The notes under the pieces are model-generated. The model saw only the letters and a program-made list of their open reading frames with translations, was not told where the DNA came from and did not search any database. A stretch of DNA of 64,000 bases from Nonomuraea typhae (GTDB taxonomy: Bacteria; Actinomycetota; Actinomycetes; Streptosporangiales; Streptosporangiaceae): contig NZ_VRLV01000001.1 of assembly GCF_009760925.1 (NCBI RefSeq), positions 558,001 to 622,000 on the forward strand. Direction: 5' to 3'. Below, piece by piece: positions 17,797 to 26,503 of the stretch (position 1 is its first letter; every line of letters starts with the position of its first letter). The position numbers were made by a program, and so were the translations under genes.

Positions 17797-20700
17797 ATGC
17801 GCTACTGGTTATCCGCGCCGCTGGCCGCCCTGCTCACGGTGACGCTCGCCGTCCCCGCTCACCCCGCCCCGCCGCCGGATCCGCCACCCTCATCGCCCTC
17901 GCCCGGGCCTTCGCCGCCGGGCTACGAGCTGCCGTCGCCGGAAGAACCCCCGTCGGGGCCGCCGGAGCCGGGCACGCAGCGCCTCACCCCCAGCCCCGCC
18001 GACGTCGCGCGCCCACTGACGCTCGCCTCGCGCGAGCTCGCCGTCGAGGTGGATCCGGCCTTCCCGCGCGTGCTCGGCTACACCGACCGCGCCTCCGGCG
18101 ACACCCTGGGCGGCGGTACGGCGGTGCCGCCCGTGGTGCTGAACGGCACGCCGTACCCCGCGACCGTGACCTTGACCGGCGCCGGCGGGACGACCGCCCG
18201 CTACCGGCTGACCTTCGCCGCGCTCACCGGCGTCGAGCTGGAAGCGGCCATCAGCGTACGGCGGCGCGTGGTGAGCTTCGCCGTCGAGTCCGTGCGCGAC
18301 ACCGCGGCGTTCCGCGTGGGCACGATCGAGCTGCCCGGGCATGACCTGGTGTCGGTGGCGAGTGATCAGGAGGGGGCGGCGACGGCGTTCACGCGGCTGG
18401 ATCCGAACTCGACCCGGACCGCCGACGTCTTCACGGCCGTCGACTCGCGCACGCAGCCCGAGGCGCAGCCGGTCGGTGCGACGTACGGGATCGTGAACAC
18501 CGCCCGGCTGGCCGCCGCCGTCGAGACCAACTCCGTCTACGACCAGCCCGCCGGAGCCACCGACAAGGACGCCGCCCGCCTGTGGCATCAGGCGCGCAAG
18601 GGTGCGGACGGTGTGGTGCGGGTGGGTGTGTGGAGTGGGCAGTGGACGTATCGGGCGGCCGGGGCGCCTTTCACCGAGGAGTTGCCCTGGGCGAAGGTGG
18701 TGGTGACGCCGGATGCCAACGCCGACGGGGGCGTCGACTGGCAGGACGGCGCCATCGCCTTCCGCCAGATCGCCGTCACCGCGCGCGGCGCCGCCCAGAC
18801 CAGCGGGCGCGTGGTGACCCACATCCCGTTCAACTTCAGCAGCCAGGCCACGCATCCGTTCCTGCGTACGCTGGACGACGTCAAGCGCATCTCGCTGGCC
18901 ACCGACGGGCTGGGCCAGCTTGCGATCCTGAAGGGGTATCAGTCGGAGGGTCACGACTCGGCCCACCCGGACTACGGCGGCAACTACAACACCCGGGCCG
19001 GCGGCCTCAAGGACCTCAACACGCTCCTGAAGTCCGGCCGGCGCTGGAACGCCACGTTCGGCGTGCACGTGAACGCCACCGAGTCCTACCCCGAGGCCAG
19101 GACCTTCAGCGAGAGCCTGGTCGACAAGAACGCCAAGGGCTGGAACTGGCTCGACCAGTCCTACCGCATCGACCAGCGCCGCGACCTGGCCGCCGGCACC
19201 CTCGCCGAGCGCTTCGCCCAGTTGCGCGCCGAGACCGACCGCAACCTGGCCGTGCTCTACGTGGACGTCTTCCGCCCCTTCGGCTGGGTCGCCGACCGCA
19301 CGCTGGCCGAGCTGCGCAGGCAGGGCTGGCAGGTGACCACCGAGTGGTCGGACAAGCTGGAGCGCTCGTCGCTCTGGGCACACTGGGCGACCGACCTCAA
19401 CTACGGCGGCGTCACCAACAAGGGGCTCAACTCGCAGATCATCCGGTTCATCCGCAACCACGAGAAGGACGTCTGGAACGCCCATCCCATCCTCGGCAAC
19501 GCCCGCATCGTCGAGTTCGAGGGCTGGACGGCGGAGAACAACTGGAACGCCTTCTACCGCAACATCTGGGAGCACAACCTGCCGGTCAAGTTCCTGCAGC
19601 ACTACGCCATCACCGACTGGAACGCCGACGAGATCGTGTTCGAGGGCGGTGTGCGCGGCACCGTGAAGAACGGCAGGCGGGAGCTGTTCGCCGGTGGGCG
19701 GAAGGTGCTCGACGGGTCGACCTACCTGCTGCCGTGGGAGGGGAGGTTGTATCACTTCAACCCCGCGGGCGGGCAGACCACGTGGGAGGCCGATCGGCCG
19801 CTCAGGCTCTACAAGCTGACCACCCAGGGCCGGGTCGAGGCGGGCACCCTGGTCCCGCAGGGCGGGAAGATCACGATCACCGCCGAGCCCGGCGTGCCGT
19901 ACGTGCTGTATGCCAGGAACCCGGGCAAGACCGGCGAGCCCGGCTGGGGCGAGGGCAGCGGGCTGCGTGACCCCGGCTTCAACGGCGACGGCGCCTGGCG
20001 TACCAGCGGCCGGGTCAGCCTGCCCACCAGCGACCTCGGCCACCGCTACGCCCAGCTCGACGGCGCCGCCTCCCTGGAGCAGCGGGTCACCGGCCTGCGC
20101 CCCGGCAGGCTCTACGCGGCGGAGGCGTTCGCCGAGATCGAACCCGGCAGGACACGCGAGACCACGCTGGAGATCGGCGGGCAGAAAGTCCGGATCGACC
20201 GGTCCACGGCCAAGAACTACATCGCCTCCGACGAGAAGCACGACACCCACTTCCAGCGCCTGCGGGTGCGTTTCACCGCCACCGGCGGCCCGCTCACCCT
20301 GCGCCTCGCCACCGGGGCCGGAGACGGGTACGTGCGGGTGGACGACGTGCGCGTGACCGAGACCACCCCCGGCCACGCGGGCTTCGAGGCGCCGGAGGCC
20401 GGATGGGGCCCGTTCGTGAAGGGCGACGCGGGCGGCTCCTTCGACGCCCGCACCCACCTGGCCGAGCGGCACGAGCCGTACACGCAACAGGGCTGGAACG
20501 GCAAGACCGTCGACGACGTGCTGGCGGGCCGGTGGTCGCTGAAAGCCCATGAGGAACGGCAGGGCCTGGTCTACCGGACGCTCCCGCAGACCGCCCGCTT
20601 CGAGCACGGCCGCGCCTACGAGGTCTCCTTCTCCTACCAGAACGCCCAGGACGACACCTATGCCTGGGTGACCGGCTACGACAAGGGCGGCACGAGCGTC

Positions 20701-21639
20701 GAGACCCGGCGCACCCCGATACCCCGGCAACTCGCGACCACCCGCTTCACCGAGCGGGTCGTGGGCGGATGCGGCGAGGTATGGGTGGGGCTGCGCTCGC
20801 TGAAGGCGGAGCAGGCGGGCGCCGACTTCGTCCTCGACGACTTCGCCGTCAAGGACCTCGGCCCGGCCGGCGACATCGTCGCCTGCGCCACGCTGTCGAT
20901 CACCCCCGCCTCGCCGACCCTGGAACAGGGCGTGCCCGCCGACGTCACGACCGTCTTCACCAACCTGGAGGACACGCCCGTCTCCGTGCGGGTACGGCTG
21001 GCCGTACCGGAAGGATGGACGGCCGAGGGGCAGGGGAGCGGCGAGACCGGGCCCGGCGCGGCGCTCACCACCGTGTGGAAGGTGACGCCACCGGCCGACG
21101 CCGCCTACGGGGACTACGAGCTCAGGGCGGTGGCGGCGTACGCGGGCGGGAGCGTCGAGGCGCTCGCGGTCGTCAAGACCCTTCCGCCGCCGCCGTCCGG
21201 GCCGGTGTGGGCCGGTGACCTGCCGTGGGTCGCCGCGGAGAACGGCTGGGGACCGGTCGAGCGGGACCAGTCCAACGGTGACAGGGCGCAGGGCGACGGC
21301 TCGCCGCTGACCGTCGGCGGGCGGGTCTTCGCCAAGGGACTGGGCACCCACGCTCCGGCGAAGGTACGTTTCTTCCTGGGCGGGCGCTGCACCTCGTTCA
21401 GCGCCTTCACCGGGGTGGACGACTCCCAGGCCGTGCCCCGCGGGTCGGTGCGCTTCAGCGTGCTGGCCGACGGGGTGCTCAGGGCGCGGAGCCCGGTCCT
21501 GCGAGGTCCGGATCCGGCCCATGAGCTGACCTCGGACCTGACCGGCGCCCGCTACGCCGACCTCGTCGTGGACGACGGCGGCGACGGGATCGGCAACGAT
21601 CACGCGGATTGGGGTGAGGCCCGTTTCCAGTGTGGATGA
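17797..21639 (+). CDS. Secreted GH101 endo-alpha-N-acetylgalactosaminidase-like protein (copy 2)
   Basis: 1280 residues, a paralogue of the gene at 12867 with the same domain order: signal peptide, Pro/Ser linker (shorter, no nonapeptide array), GH101 beta domain and barrel, NEW3-like domain and C-terminal NPCBM. Catalytic residues align as Asp490 (LYVDVF) and Glu516 (QGWQVTTEW). The start ATG 17797 has CCGGAGG 6 nt upstream; a further in-frame start at 17776 would give a poor signal peptide. Lengthy stretches are DNA-identical to copy 1 while the N-terminal linker and the regions around residues 40-160 and 760-860 differ. Divergence there may give different substrate ranges. Confidence 0.88.
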   Translation: MRYWLSAPLAALLTVTLAVPAHPAPPPDPPPSSPSPGPSPPGYELPSPEEPPSGPPEPGTQRLTPSPADVARPLTLASRELAVEVDPAFPRVLGYTDRASGDTLGGGTAVPPVVLNGTPYPATVTLTGAGGTTARYRLTFAALTGVELEAAISVRRRVVSFAVESVRDTAAFRVGTIELPGHDLVSVASDQEGAATAFTRLDPNSTRTADVFTAVDSRTQPEAQPVGATYGIVNTARLAAAVETNSVYDQPAGATDKDAARLWHQARKGADGVVRVGVWSGQWTYRAAGAPFTEELPWAKVVVTPDANADGGVDWQDGAIAFRQIAVTARGAAQTSGRVVTHIPFNFSSQATHPFLRTLDDVKRISLATDGLGQLAILKGYQSEGHDSAHPDYGGNYNTRAGGLKDLNTLLKSGRRWNATFGVHVNATESYPEARTFSESLVDKNAKGWNWLDQSYRIDQRRDLAAGTLAERFAQLRAETDRNLAVLYVDVFRPFGWVADRTLAELRRQGWQVTTEWSDKLERSSLWAHWATDLNYGGVTNKGLNSQIIRFIRNHEKDVWNAHPILGNARIVEFEGWTAENNWNAFYRNIWEHNLPVKFLQHYAITDWNADEIVFEGGVRGTVKNGRRELFAGGRKVLDGSTYLLPWEGRLYHFNPAGGQTTWEADRPLRLYKLTTQGRVEAGTLVPQGGKITITAEPGVPYVLYARNPGKTGEPGWGEGSGLRDPGFNGDGAWRTSGRVSLPTSDLGHRYAQLDGAASLEQRVTGLRPGRLYAAEAFAEIEPGRTRETTLEIGGQKVRIDRSTAKNYIASDEKHDTHFQRLRVRFTATGGPLTLRLATGAGDGYVRVDDVRVTETTPGHAGFEAPEAGWGPFVKGDAGGSFDARTHLAERHEPYTQQGWNGKTVDDVLAGRWSLKAHEERQGLVYRTLPQTARFEHGRAYEVSFSYQNAQDDTYAWVTGYDKGGTSVETRRTPIPRQLATTRFTERVVGGCGEVWVGLRSLKAEQAGADFVLDDFAVKDLGPAGDIVACATLSITPASPTLEQGVPADVTTVFTNLEDTPVSVRVRLAVPEGWTAEGQGSGETGPGAALTTVWKVTPPADAAYGDYELRAVAAYAGGSVEALAVVKTLPPPPSGPVWAGDLPWVAAENGWGPVERDQSNGDRAQGDGSPLTVGGRVFAKGLGTHAPAKVRFFLGGRCTSFSAFTGVDDSQAVPRGSVRFSVLADGVLRARSPVLRGPDPAHELTSDLTGARYADLVVDDGGDGIGNDHADWGEARFQCG
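18583..18752 (+). repeat. 170-bp tract identical to 13842-14011
   Basis: Partner of the identical tract in GH101 copy 1. Other shared tracts include 18337-18428 with 13596-13687 (92 bp) and 18841-18920 with 14100-14179 (80 bp), separated by diverged sequence. Confidence 0.85.
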
Positions 21640-21735
21640 GCAAGGTTTTGGCTTAGCCGACGCTTATCCGCCCCGTGATCGGATGTCCTGCGAGTACTGT
21701 GCCCTGTCGCAGGCGAAGACATAAAGGAGATCACC

Positions 21736-22245
21736 GTGGCCGCGTCGCAACCGTCACGCAACGTCAGATTGGCGATACCCTGGGTGACGACTGTCGCTCG
21801 GCTGGGCCTGGGCGGGGTGTTGATCGCGGCCGGGGGGCTGAAGATCGGCAATCCTACCGAGTCGGTCGTGGCGGTCAAGGCCTACCAACTGCTGCCCGAG
21901 TCGCTGGCCACCGCCGTGGGCTACGCGTTGCCGATCGTGGAGATCATCATCGGCATCCTGCTCGTGATCGGCCTCATGACCCGGGTGGCGGCGGTCGTGG
22001 CCGGGCTGCTCATGCTCGCCTTCGTCTTCGGCATCGCCTGGGCGTGGGCGAGGGGCTACCGGATCGACTGCGGCTGTTTCGGGGGCGGGGGAGAGCTGAA
22101 GGCGGGCCAGCAGCCCACGTACCTGGTCGACATCCTGCGGGACTTCGGCCTGGTGCTGCTGGGCGTCTGGACCGCGTGGTTCCCGCCGGGGCGCTTCGCC
22201 CTGGACGGTGCTCTCGGGTTGCACAACGACAAGGAGAACGACTGA
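21736..22245 (+). CDS. MauE/DoxX-family redox-associated membrane protein
   Basis: 169 residues with four transmembrane helices and the family motif ARLGLGGVLIAAGGLKIGNP near the N-terminus, plus DCGCFGGGG in the loop before the last helix. MauE/DoxX-like proteins feed electrons to periplasmic thiol oxidoreductases; the Cys pair DCGC is a plausible relay. The GTG start has AAGGAGA 5 nt upstream. Its stop overlaps the start of the DsbA-like gene (TGATG), consistent with the two working together in oxidative folding or cytochrome/metal-centre maturation outside the membrane. Confidence 0.85.
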   Translation: MAASQPSRNVRLAIPWVTTVARLGLGGVLIAAGGLKIGNPTESVVAVKAYQLLPESLATAVGYALPIVEIIIGILLVIGLMTRVAAVVAGLLMLAFVFGIAWAWARGYRIDCGCFGGGGELKAGQQPTYLVDILRDFGLVLLGVWTAWFPPGRFALDGALGLHNDKEND

Positions 22246-22997
22246 TGGGCAAGGGCGACCGCGAGAAGTCGGCGCGCGAACGGATCAAGGAGCAGCAGGC
22301 CGCCGATCGCAAGCGGGAACAACGCCGGCGCGTCATCACCTACACCGCGGCGGGGGTCGTGGCGGTGGCGGCGCTGGGCGCCGGCTACCTGTGGAACGTC
22401 AACCGCTCCACGGCCGAGCAGGCCGGCGCCAACCTCGCGCCCGTCGCCGTCGCGGCCGACGCGGGCGTGACGATGGGCAACGCCGGCGTGGAGAAGCCGG
22501 TCATCGACATCTACGAGGACTTCCAGTGCCCCGCATGCAGGGAGCTGGAGCGCGTCAGCGGGCCCACGTTCAAGAACCTCGCGGCCGAGGGCAAGGCGAA
22601 GGTGGTCTACCACCCGATCACGATCTTCGACCAGGAGCCGACGAAGGGCAACTCCCTGCGCGCCGGCGCCGCCGCCCGCTGCGTCACCGACGGCAAGCAG
22701 TGGGTCGGTTTCCACGACCTGCTGTTCAAGAACCAGCCGAGCGAGACCGTCGAAGGCTTCAAGATCGACCAGCTTCTCGCCTGGGGCAAGGAGGCCGGGG
22801 TCACCGCGCCCGGCTTCGAACAGTGCGTGACCCAGCAGAAATACGCCGCCACTCAACAGACTTACACCGAAAAAGTCGACAAGGCGCAAAACATTATGGG
22901 CACGCCAACTGTCAAGCTCAACGGCAAGGAGCTGGACAACAACCTCCTTTTCTCGCCTTCCGCGCTGCGTGAGGCCGTCCTCAACGCAGCCAAATAG
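22245..22997 (+). CDS. Membrane-anchored DsbA-like thioredoxin-fold protein
   Basis: 250 residues: a charged cytoplasmic N-terminus (REKSARERIKEQQAADRKREQRRR), one transmembrane helix (about 32-50), then an extracytoplasmic DsbA/thioredoxin domain with FQCPACREL, active-site CPAC at residues 95-98, and the cis-Pro loop IMGTPTVKLNG. It probably oxidises or isomerises disulfides in exported proteins with the MauE-like protein encoded just upstream as redox partner. A protein of this type adjoins lgt in many actinomycetes. The gene ends 27 bp before lgt. Confidence 0.88.
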   Translation: MGKGDREKSARERIKEQQAADRKREQRRRVITYTAAGVVAVAALGAGYLWNVNRSTAEQAGANLAPVAVAADAGVTMGNAGVEKPVIDIYEDFQCPACRELERVSGPTFKNLAAEGKAKVVYHPITIFDQEPTKGNSLRAGAAARCVTDGKQWVGFHDLLFKNQPSETVEGFKIDQLLAWGKEAGVTAPGFEQCVTQQKYAATQQTYTEKVDKAQNIMGTPTVKLNGKELDNNLLFSPSALREAVLNAAK

Positions 22998-23024
22998 GCC
23001 GCACGTCCGCTACCCTCACCTGAC

Positions 23025-24209
23025 ATGCCCCTTGTTGCTGCGATTCCCAGCCCGCCCGATGGGGTCTGGTATCTCGGACCGATTCCCATCAGGGCCTATG
23101 CGCTCTGCATCGTGCTCGGCGTCATTGTCGCCGTCTGGATGAGCGAGCGCCGATGGCGTGCCCGCGGCGGCGCGCCGGGCACCATGATCGATATTGCCGT
23201 GCCCGCGGTCATCTTCGGTCTCATCGGTGGCCGCCTGTACCACGTCATCACCGATTGGCAGTTGTACTTCGGCCCCCAAGCCCCCAACGAGCCCTATGAG
23301 GCGCTGTTCATCTGGAACGGCGGACTCGGGATCTGGGGAGCCATCGCGCTGGGCGGCGTAGGCGTCTGGCTGTCGTGCCGCAAACGCGGCATCTCGCTGT
23401 CGGCCGTCGCCGACACCGTCGCGCCGGGCATCGCCATCGCCCAGGCGATCGGCCGCTGGGGCAACTGGTTCAACCAAGAGCTGTACGGCGCCAAGACCGA
23501 TCTCCCGTGGGGGCTGGAGATCGATCTCAACAAGGACGGCGTCGTCGACGGGACCTACCACCCGACGTTCCTGTACGAGTCGCTCTGGAACGTGGCGCTG
23601 GCCTTCGTCCTCATCTGGGCGGGCAAGCGGTTCGCCCTGCGGCACGGCCGGCTGTTCGCGCTCTACGTGGCCGGATACACCCTGGGCCGGTTCTGGATCG
23701 AGGGGCTGCGCATCGACCCCGTGGGCGGCGTGGACCACGCCGTGACGTTCCTGGGCCTGCGCATCAACCAGTGGACCGCCATCGTGCTGTTCCTCGGCGC
23801 GCTCGCCTACCTGTGGCTCACGCGCAACAAGGACACCGAGGAGTACGTGCTGCCGCGCACGGGCGACGGCCCGGCGGGCGCCGCCGGTGCGGAGGCCGAT
23901 CCGGCCCACGGCGCCGAGCAGGCGGACGAGTCCGCCGAGGTGGCCACTTCGGCGGGCAAGGGCGCGGACACCGGCGATTCCGGCGGAGCGTCCGCGGACT
24001 CGTCGCAGGCCGGCGAGCCGGCCAAGGCCACTGCCGCCGACGGCGATGCCGAGAGCGCCGGGGCGGCCAAGGACGACGAGGCTGCCACGGGCGACGGGGC
24101 TGCCAAGGACGACGGTGACGCCAAGGACGGTACCGCGGGCAAGGACGACGACGCGGTAGCCGTACCGACGGCGGCAGCCGGATCGGAAGAGGACAAGAAC
24201 GCGCGATGA
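23025..24209 (+). CDS. lgt: Prolipoprotein diacylglyceryl transferase with long acidic tail
   Basis: 394 residues. The first ~280 are Lgt, a seven-helix membrane enzyme that moves diacylglycerol from phosphatidylglycerol to the lipobox Cys of prolipoproteins. The signature GRWGNWFNQELYG and the segments YHPTFLYESLWN and GYTLGRFWIEGLRID are intact. Residues ~285-394 are an Ala/Asp/Glu/Lys/Gly-rich, presumably disordered cytoplasmic tail with repeated AKDD/GKDD units, much longer than the short tail of enterobacterial Lgt. The stop overlaps the next start by 4 bp (ATGA). Several lipoproteins encoded in this window would be its substrates. Confidence 0.95.
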   Translation: MPLVAAIPSPPDGVWYLGPIPIRAYALCIVLGVIVAVWMSERRWRARGGAPGTMIDIAVPAVIFGLIGGRLYHVITDWQLYFGPQAPNEPYEALFIWNGGLGIWGAIALGGVGVWLSCRKRGISLSAVADTVAPGIAIAQAIGRWGNWFNQELYGAKTDLPWGLEIDLNKDGVVDGTYHPTFLYESLWNVALAFVLIWAGKRFALRHGRLFALYVAGYTLGRFWIEGLRIDPVGGVDHAVTFLGLRINQWTAIVLFLGALAYLWLTRNKDTEEYVLPRTGDGPAGAAGAEADPAHGAEQADESAEVATSAGKGADTGDSGGASADSSQAGEPAKATAADGDAESAGAAKDDEAATGDGAAKDDGDAKDGTAGKDDDAVAVPTAAAGSEEDKNAR

Positions 24210-24910
24210 GCGAGGGCGCGGAGCGGCACCACCGGCATCGCGACGTCACCGGCGGATGGCTGCGGCCATCGGTGTTCGGGGCGATGGACGGACTGGTGTC
24301 GAACTTCGCGCTCATCGCCGGCGTCGCGGGCGGCACAGGCAACACCAAGGTCATCGCCCTGGCCGGGGTCGCGGGCCTGGCGGCCGGGGCCTTTTCCATG
24401 GCCGGCGGCGAGTACGTCTCGGTGGCCAGCCAGCGTGAGCTGGCCCTCGCCGAGATCGCCGTCGAACGGCGCGAGCTCGACCGGCACCCCGAGTCCGAGC
24501 GGCTGGAACTGGCCGAGGACTTCGTCCGCAAGGGGGTCGCCCCCGACCTTGCGGCGCAGGTGGCACGGCAGATCTCGGCCAACCCCGAGCGGGCGCTGGA
24601 GGTGCACGCGCAGAACGAGCTGGGCGTCAGCCCCAAGGATCTGCCCGCGCCCAGGGTGGCGGCGCTGTCGTCGTTCGTCTCCTTCTCCGTCGGCGCGGTG
24701 CTGCCGCTGCTGCCGTACCTGTTCGGGGTGACGAGTCTCACGGTGTCGGCGATCCTGTCCTGCGTGGCGTTGTTCGGGGCGGGGGCGCTGGTTTCGGCCG
24801 TGACCGCGCGCAGCTGGTGGTATTCAGGACTGCGGCAGCTCGTCGTCGGCGCGGTCGCGGCAGGGCTGACGTTCGCGCTCGGCAACCTGATCGGAGGCAC
24901 GGGGCTGTGA
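24206..24910 (+). CDS. VIT1/CCC1-family iron/manganese transporter
   Basis: 234 residues matching the VIT1/CCC1 family: GAMDGLVSNFALIAGVAGG in helix 1, AAGAFSMAGGEYVSVASQRE in helix 2, a charged amphipathic metal-binding domain with ELAEDFVRKGVAPDLAAQVARQI, then three C-terminal helices. Members move Fe2+ or Mn2+ with proton exchange. The start overlaps the lgt stop (ATGA), and its own stop overlaps the next gene (GTGA), giving a translationally coupled set. It commonly adjoins lgt in actinobacteria without a known functional link. Confidence 0.88.
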   Translation: MSEGAERHHRHRDVTGGWLRPSVFGAMDGLVSNFALIAGVAGGTGNTKVIALAGVAGLAAGAFSMAGGEYVSVASQRELALAEIAVERRELDRHPESERLELAEDFVRKGVAPDLAAQVARQISANPERALEVHAQNELGVSPKDLPAPRVAALSSFVSFSVGAVLPLLPYLFGVTSLTVSAILSCVALFGAGALVSAVTARSWWYSGLRQLVVGAVAAGLTFALGNLIGGTGL

Positions 24911-25716
24911 GGAGCAGCAGGAAGCGGCGGCGGACTCCGCCGTCCGACTGGCAGCTTCCGCTGCTCACCGACATGGGGTTGCGTCCCGAGCAGCAGCGCC
25001 TGTTCGTGATCATCGCCTCGGTGCTCGGCGTCCTGGTCGTCGCCGTCGGGCTGGTGGCCGTGGTCGGCTCGATGGGCTCCAGCTACCTGCCCGAGCGCGC
25101 GGCCACCGCGGCCGTGGGCGGCGTGGGCACCCCCCGGCCGAACTCCTTCCACGGGTGGAGCTCGCCCAAGCTGTTCGAGGTGGTCAGCGACCGCACCCGC
25201 GACGCCAAGCCGCTCACCGACAAAGAGGTGTTCGCCGGCAAGACGCTGACCGGGGAGAACAAGCTCACGCTCAAGCTCGTCGCGCACGACCTGGGCGACA
25301 CCTGCGCGTCGGTGCTCTGGGGGCCGGAGCTGCAGGCGCTGGCCGAGGCCGGGGAGTGCACCCAGGCCGCCCGCGGCCTCTACCGCAGCGGCGACGGCCG
25401 GTACGTGGCCCAGTACACCCTGCTCAACCTGCGCGACGCCAAGGCGGCCGAGGCGATGGTCAACGGGCTGAAGGAGGGCTACCGGGGCGGCTGGTCGGTG
25501 GCGCTGCAGAGCGACAAGGCGGCCTTCCTGCCCAGCGGCTACACCCAGGGCGGCGGATACGCCCTCGGACACTACGTGGGCCTGGTCTGGGTCGGCCGCA
25601 CCGACGGCGCCGAGCCCACGGCCAAGGACGACTTCGTCTCGCTGACCCTCGCCCTGCGCGGCGCCGAGAAGGCCGTCTACCGCCGGGTCGTGGCGATCAC
25701 CGGGAAGCCGTCGTGA
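24907..25716 (+). CDS. Single-span envelope protein of unknown function (paralogue 1)
   Basis: 269 residues. A basic N-terminus (RSSRKRRRTPP) precedes one transmembrane helix (about 32-54) and a ~210-residue extracytoplasmic domain. That domain contains KPLTDKEVFAGKTL, DTCASVLWGPELQALAEAGECTQAARGLYRS, and YALGHYVGLVWVGRTDG. The pair of Cys residues about 23 apart may form a disulfide. I do not recognise the family. The next gene has the same core pattern (EVF; a C...C pair followed by QA.R..Y; ALGHYV...WVG), so the two are related. GTG start in a GTGA overlap with the transporter gene. Confidence 0.75.
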   Translation: MRSSRKRRRTPPSDWQLPLLTDMGLRPEQQRLFVIIASVLGVLVVAVGLVAVVGSMGSSYLPERAATAAVGGVGTPRPNSFHGWSSPKLFEVVSDRTRDAKPLTDKEVFAGKTLTGENKLTLKLVAHDLGDTCASVLWGPELQALAEAGECTQAARGLYRSGDGRYVAQYTLLNLRDAKAAEAMVNGLKEGYRGGWSVALQSDKAAFLPSGYTQGGGYALGHYVGLVWVGRTDGAEPTAKDDFVSLTLALRGAEKAVYRRVVAITGKPS

Positions 25717-25765
25717 CCCCGGGTCCCGCCGCGCGCGGCGCGGCCCTGCCCGGTGGGGGCGGCCG

Positions 25766-26362
25766 ATGATGCGGGCGCGGGTCGCGGTGCCCGTGGCGGC
25801 GCTGGTGGTCCTCGCGGCGGGGGCCGCCGCCTGGGTTCTGACGCGAGGCGGTCCGGTACGGCCGGCGACGCTGCGAGCCGAGCCCACCTCGGCCATGTAC
25901 GCCGCCATCGACTCCCGCCGGAGCGACGCCGCCCCGCTGACCGGCGAGGAGGTGTTCACCCCTGCCACGGCGAAGCTCGGCGAGCTGACCCGCGGCGCCA
26001 CCGAACTGCTGGACGACTGCGCAGACGCCCTCGCCGGGCCCGAGGCGCCCGGCTGCTCGCAGGCCCTGCGCGCCACCTACACCGGCCCTTCGGTCAGCGG
26101 GCAGTTCGTCATCTTCAACCTGCCCGACGGCCGGGCCGCCGACGCGCTGGTGACGGCGCTGCGCGGGGAGGGCTTCCTGGCGCAGGTGGCCGAGTTCGAC
26201 GCCGCCCGAAGCTGGGCGCAGGCTCGTGCCCTGGGCCACTACGTGACGGTGAGCTGGGTCGGCCCGGCCGAGGAGGGCGCCAAGGTGGACCTCACCCGGG
26301 CGCAGGTCGATCTCGACGGGCTGGGCCGCGTGGTGCAGTCCCGTGTCTTGAAGGCCATCTGA
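25766..26362 (+). CDS. Single-span envelope protein of unknown function (paralogue 2)
   Basis: 198 residues: an N-terminal signal anchor (VAVPVAALVVLAAGAAAWVL), then a soluble domain with AAPLTGEEVFTPA, DDCADALAGPEAPGCSQALRATYTG and RALGHYVTVSWVGPAEEG. These align with the preceding protein, including the two Cys, but the region before them is shorter. Function unknown; adjacency and shared motifs suggest a pair of exported proteins arising by tandem duplication. Two ATG codons (25766, 25769) are possible starts. It ends 141 bp before the convergent BpsA-like gene. Confidence 0.7.
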   Translation: MMRARVAVPVAALVVLAAGAAAWVLTRGGPVRPATLRAEPTSAMYAAIDSRRSDAAPLTGEEVFTPATAKLGELTRGATELLDDCADALAGPEAPGCSQALRATYTGPSVSGQFVIFNLPDGRAADALVTALRGEGFLAQVAEFDAARSWAQARALGHYVTVSWVGPAEEGAKVDLTRAQVDLDGLGRVVQSRVLKAI

Positions 26363-26503
26363 GGGTAGGTTTGGGTGGTTTTGGGGCATCTGTGAGGGTC
26401 TGAGGCTGCCTGTGTTGGCCTGCGGCGTGCCGGGCGGTGGGGAAAAGTGCCTGAGGCCACCTGAGCGCGCCTGCGTGGACCTGGGAGGCTGAGCGGCCCG
26501 CTC

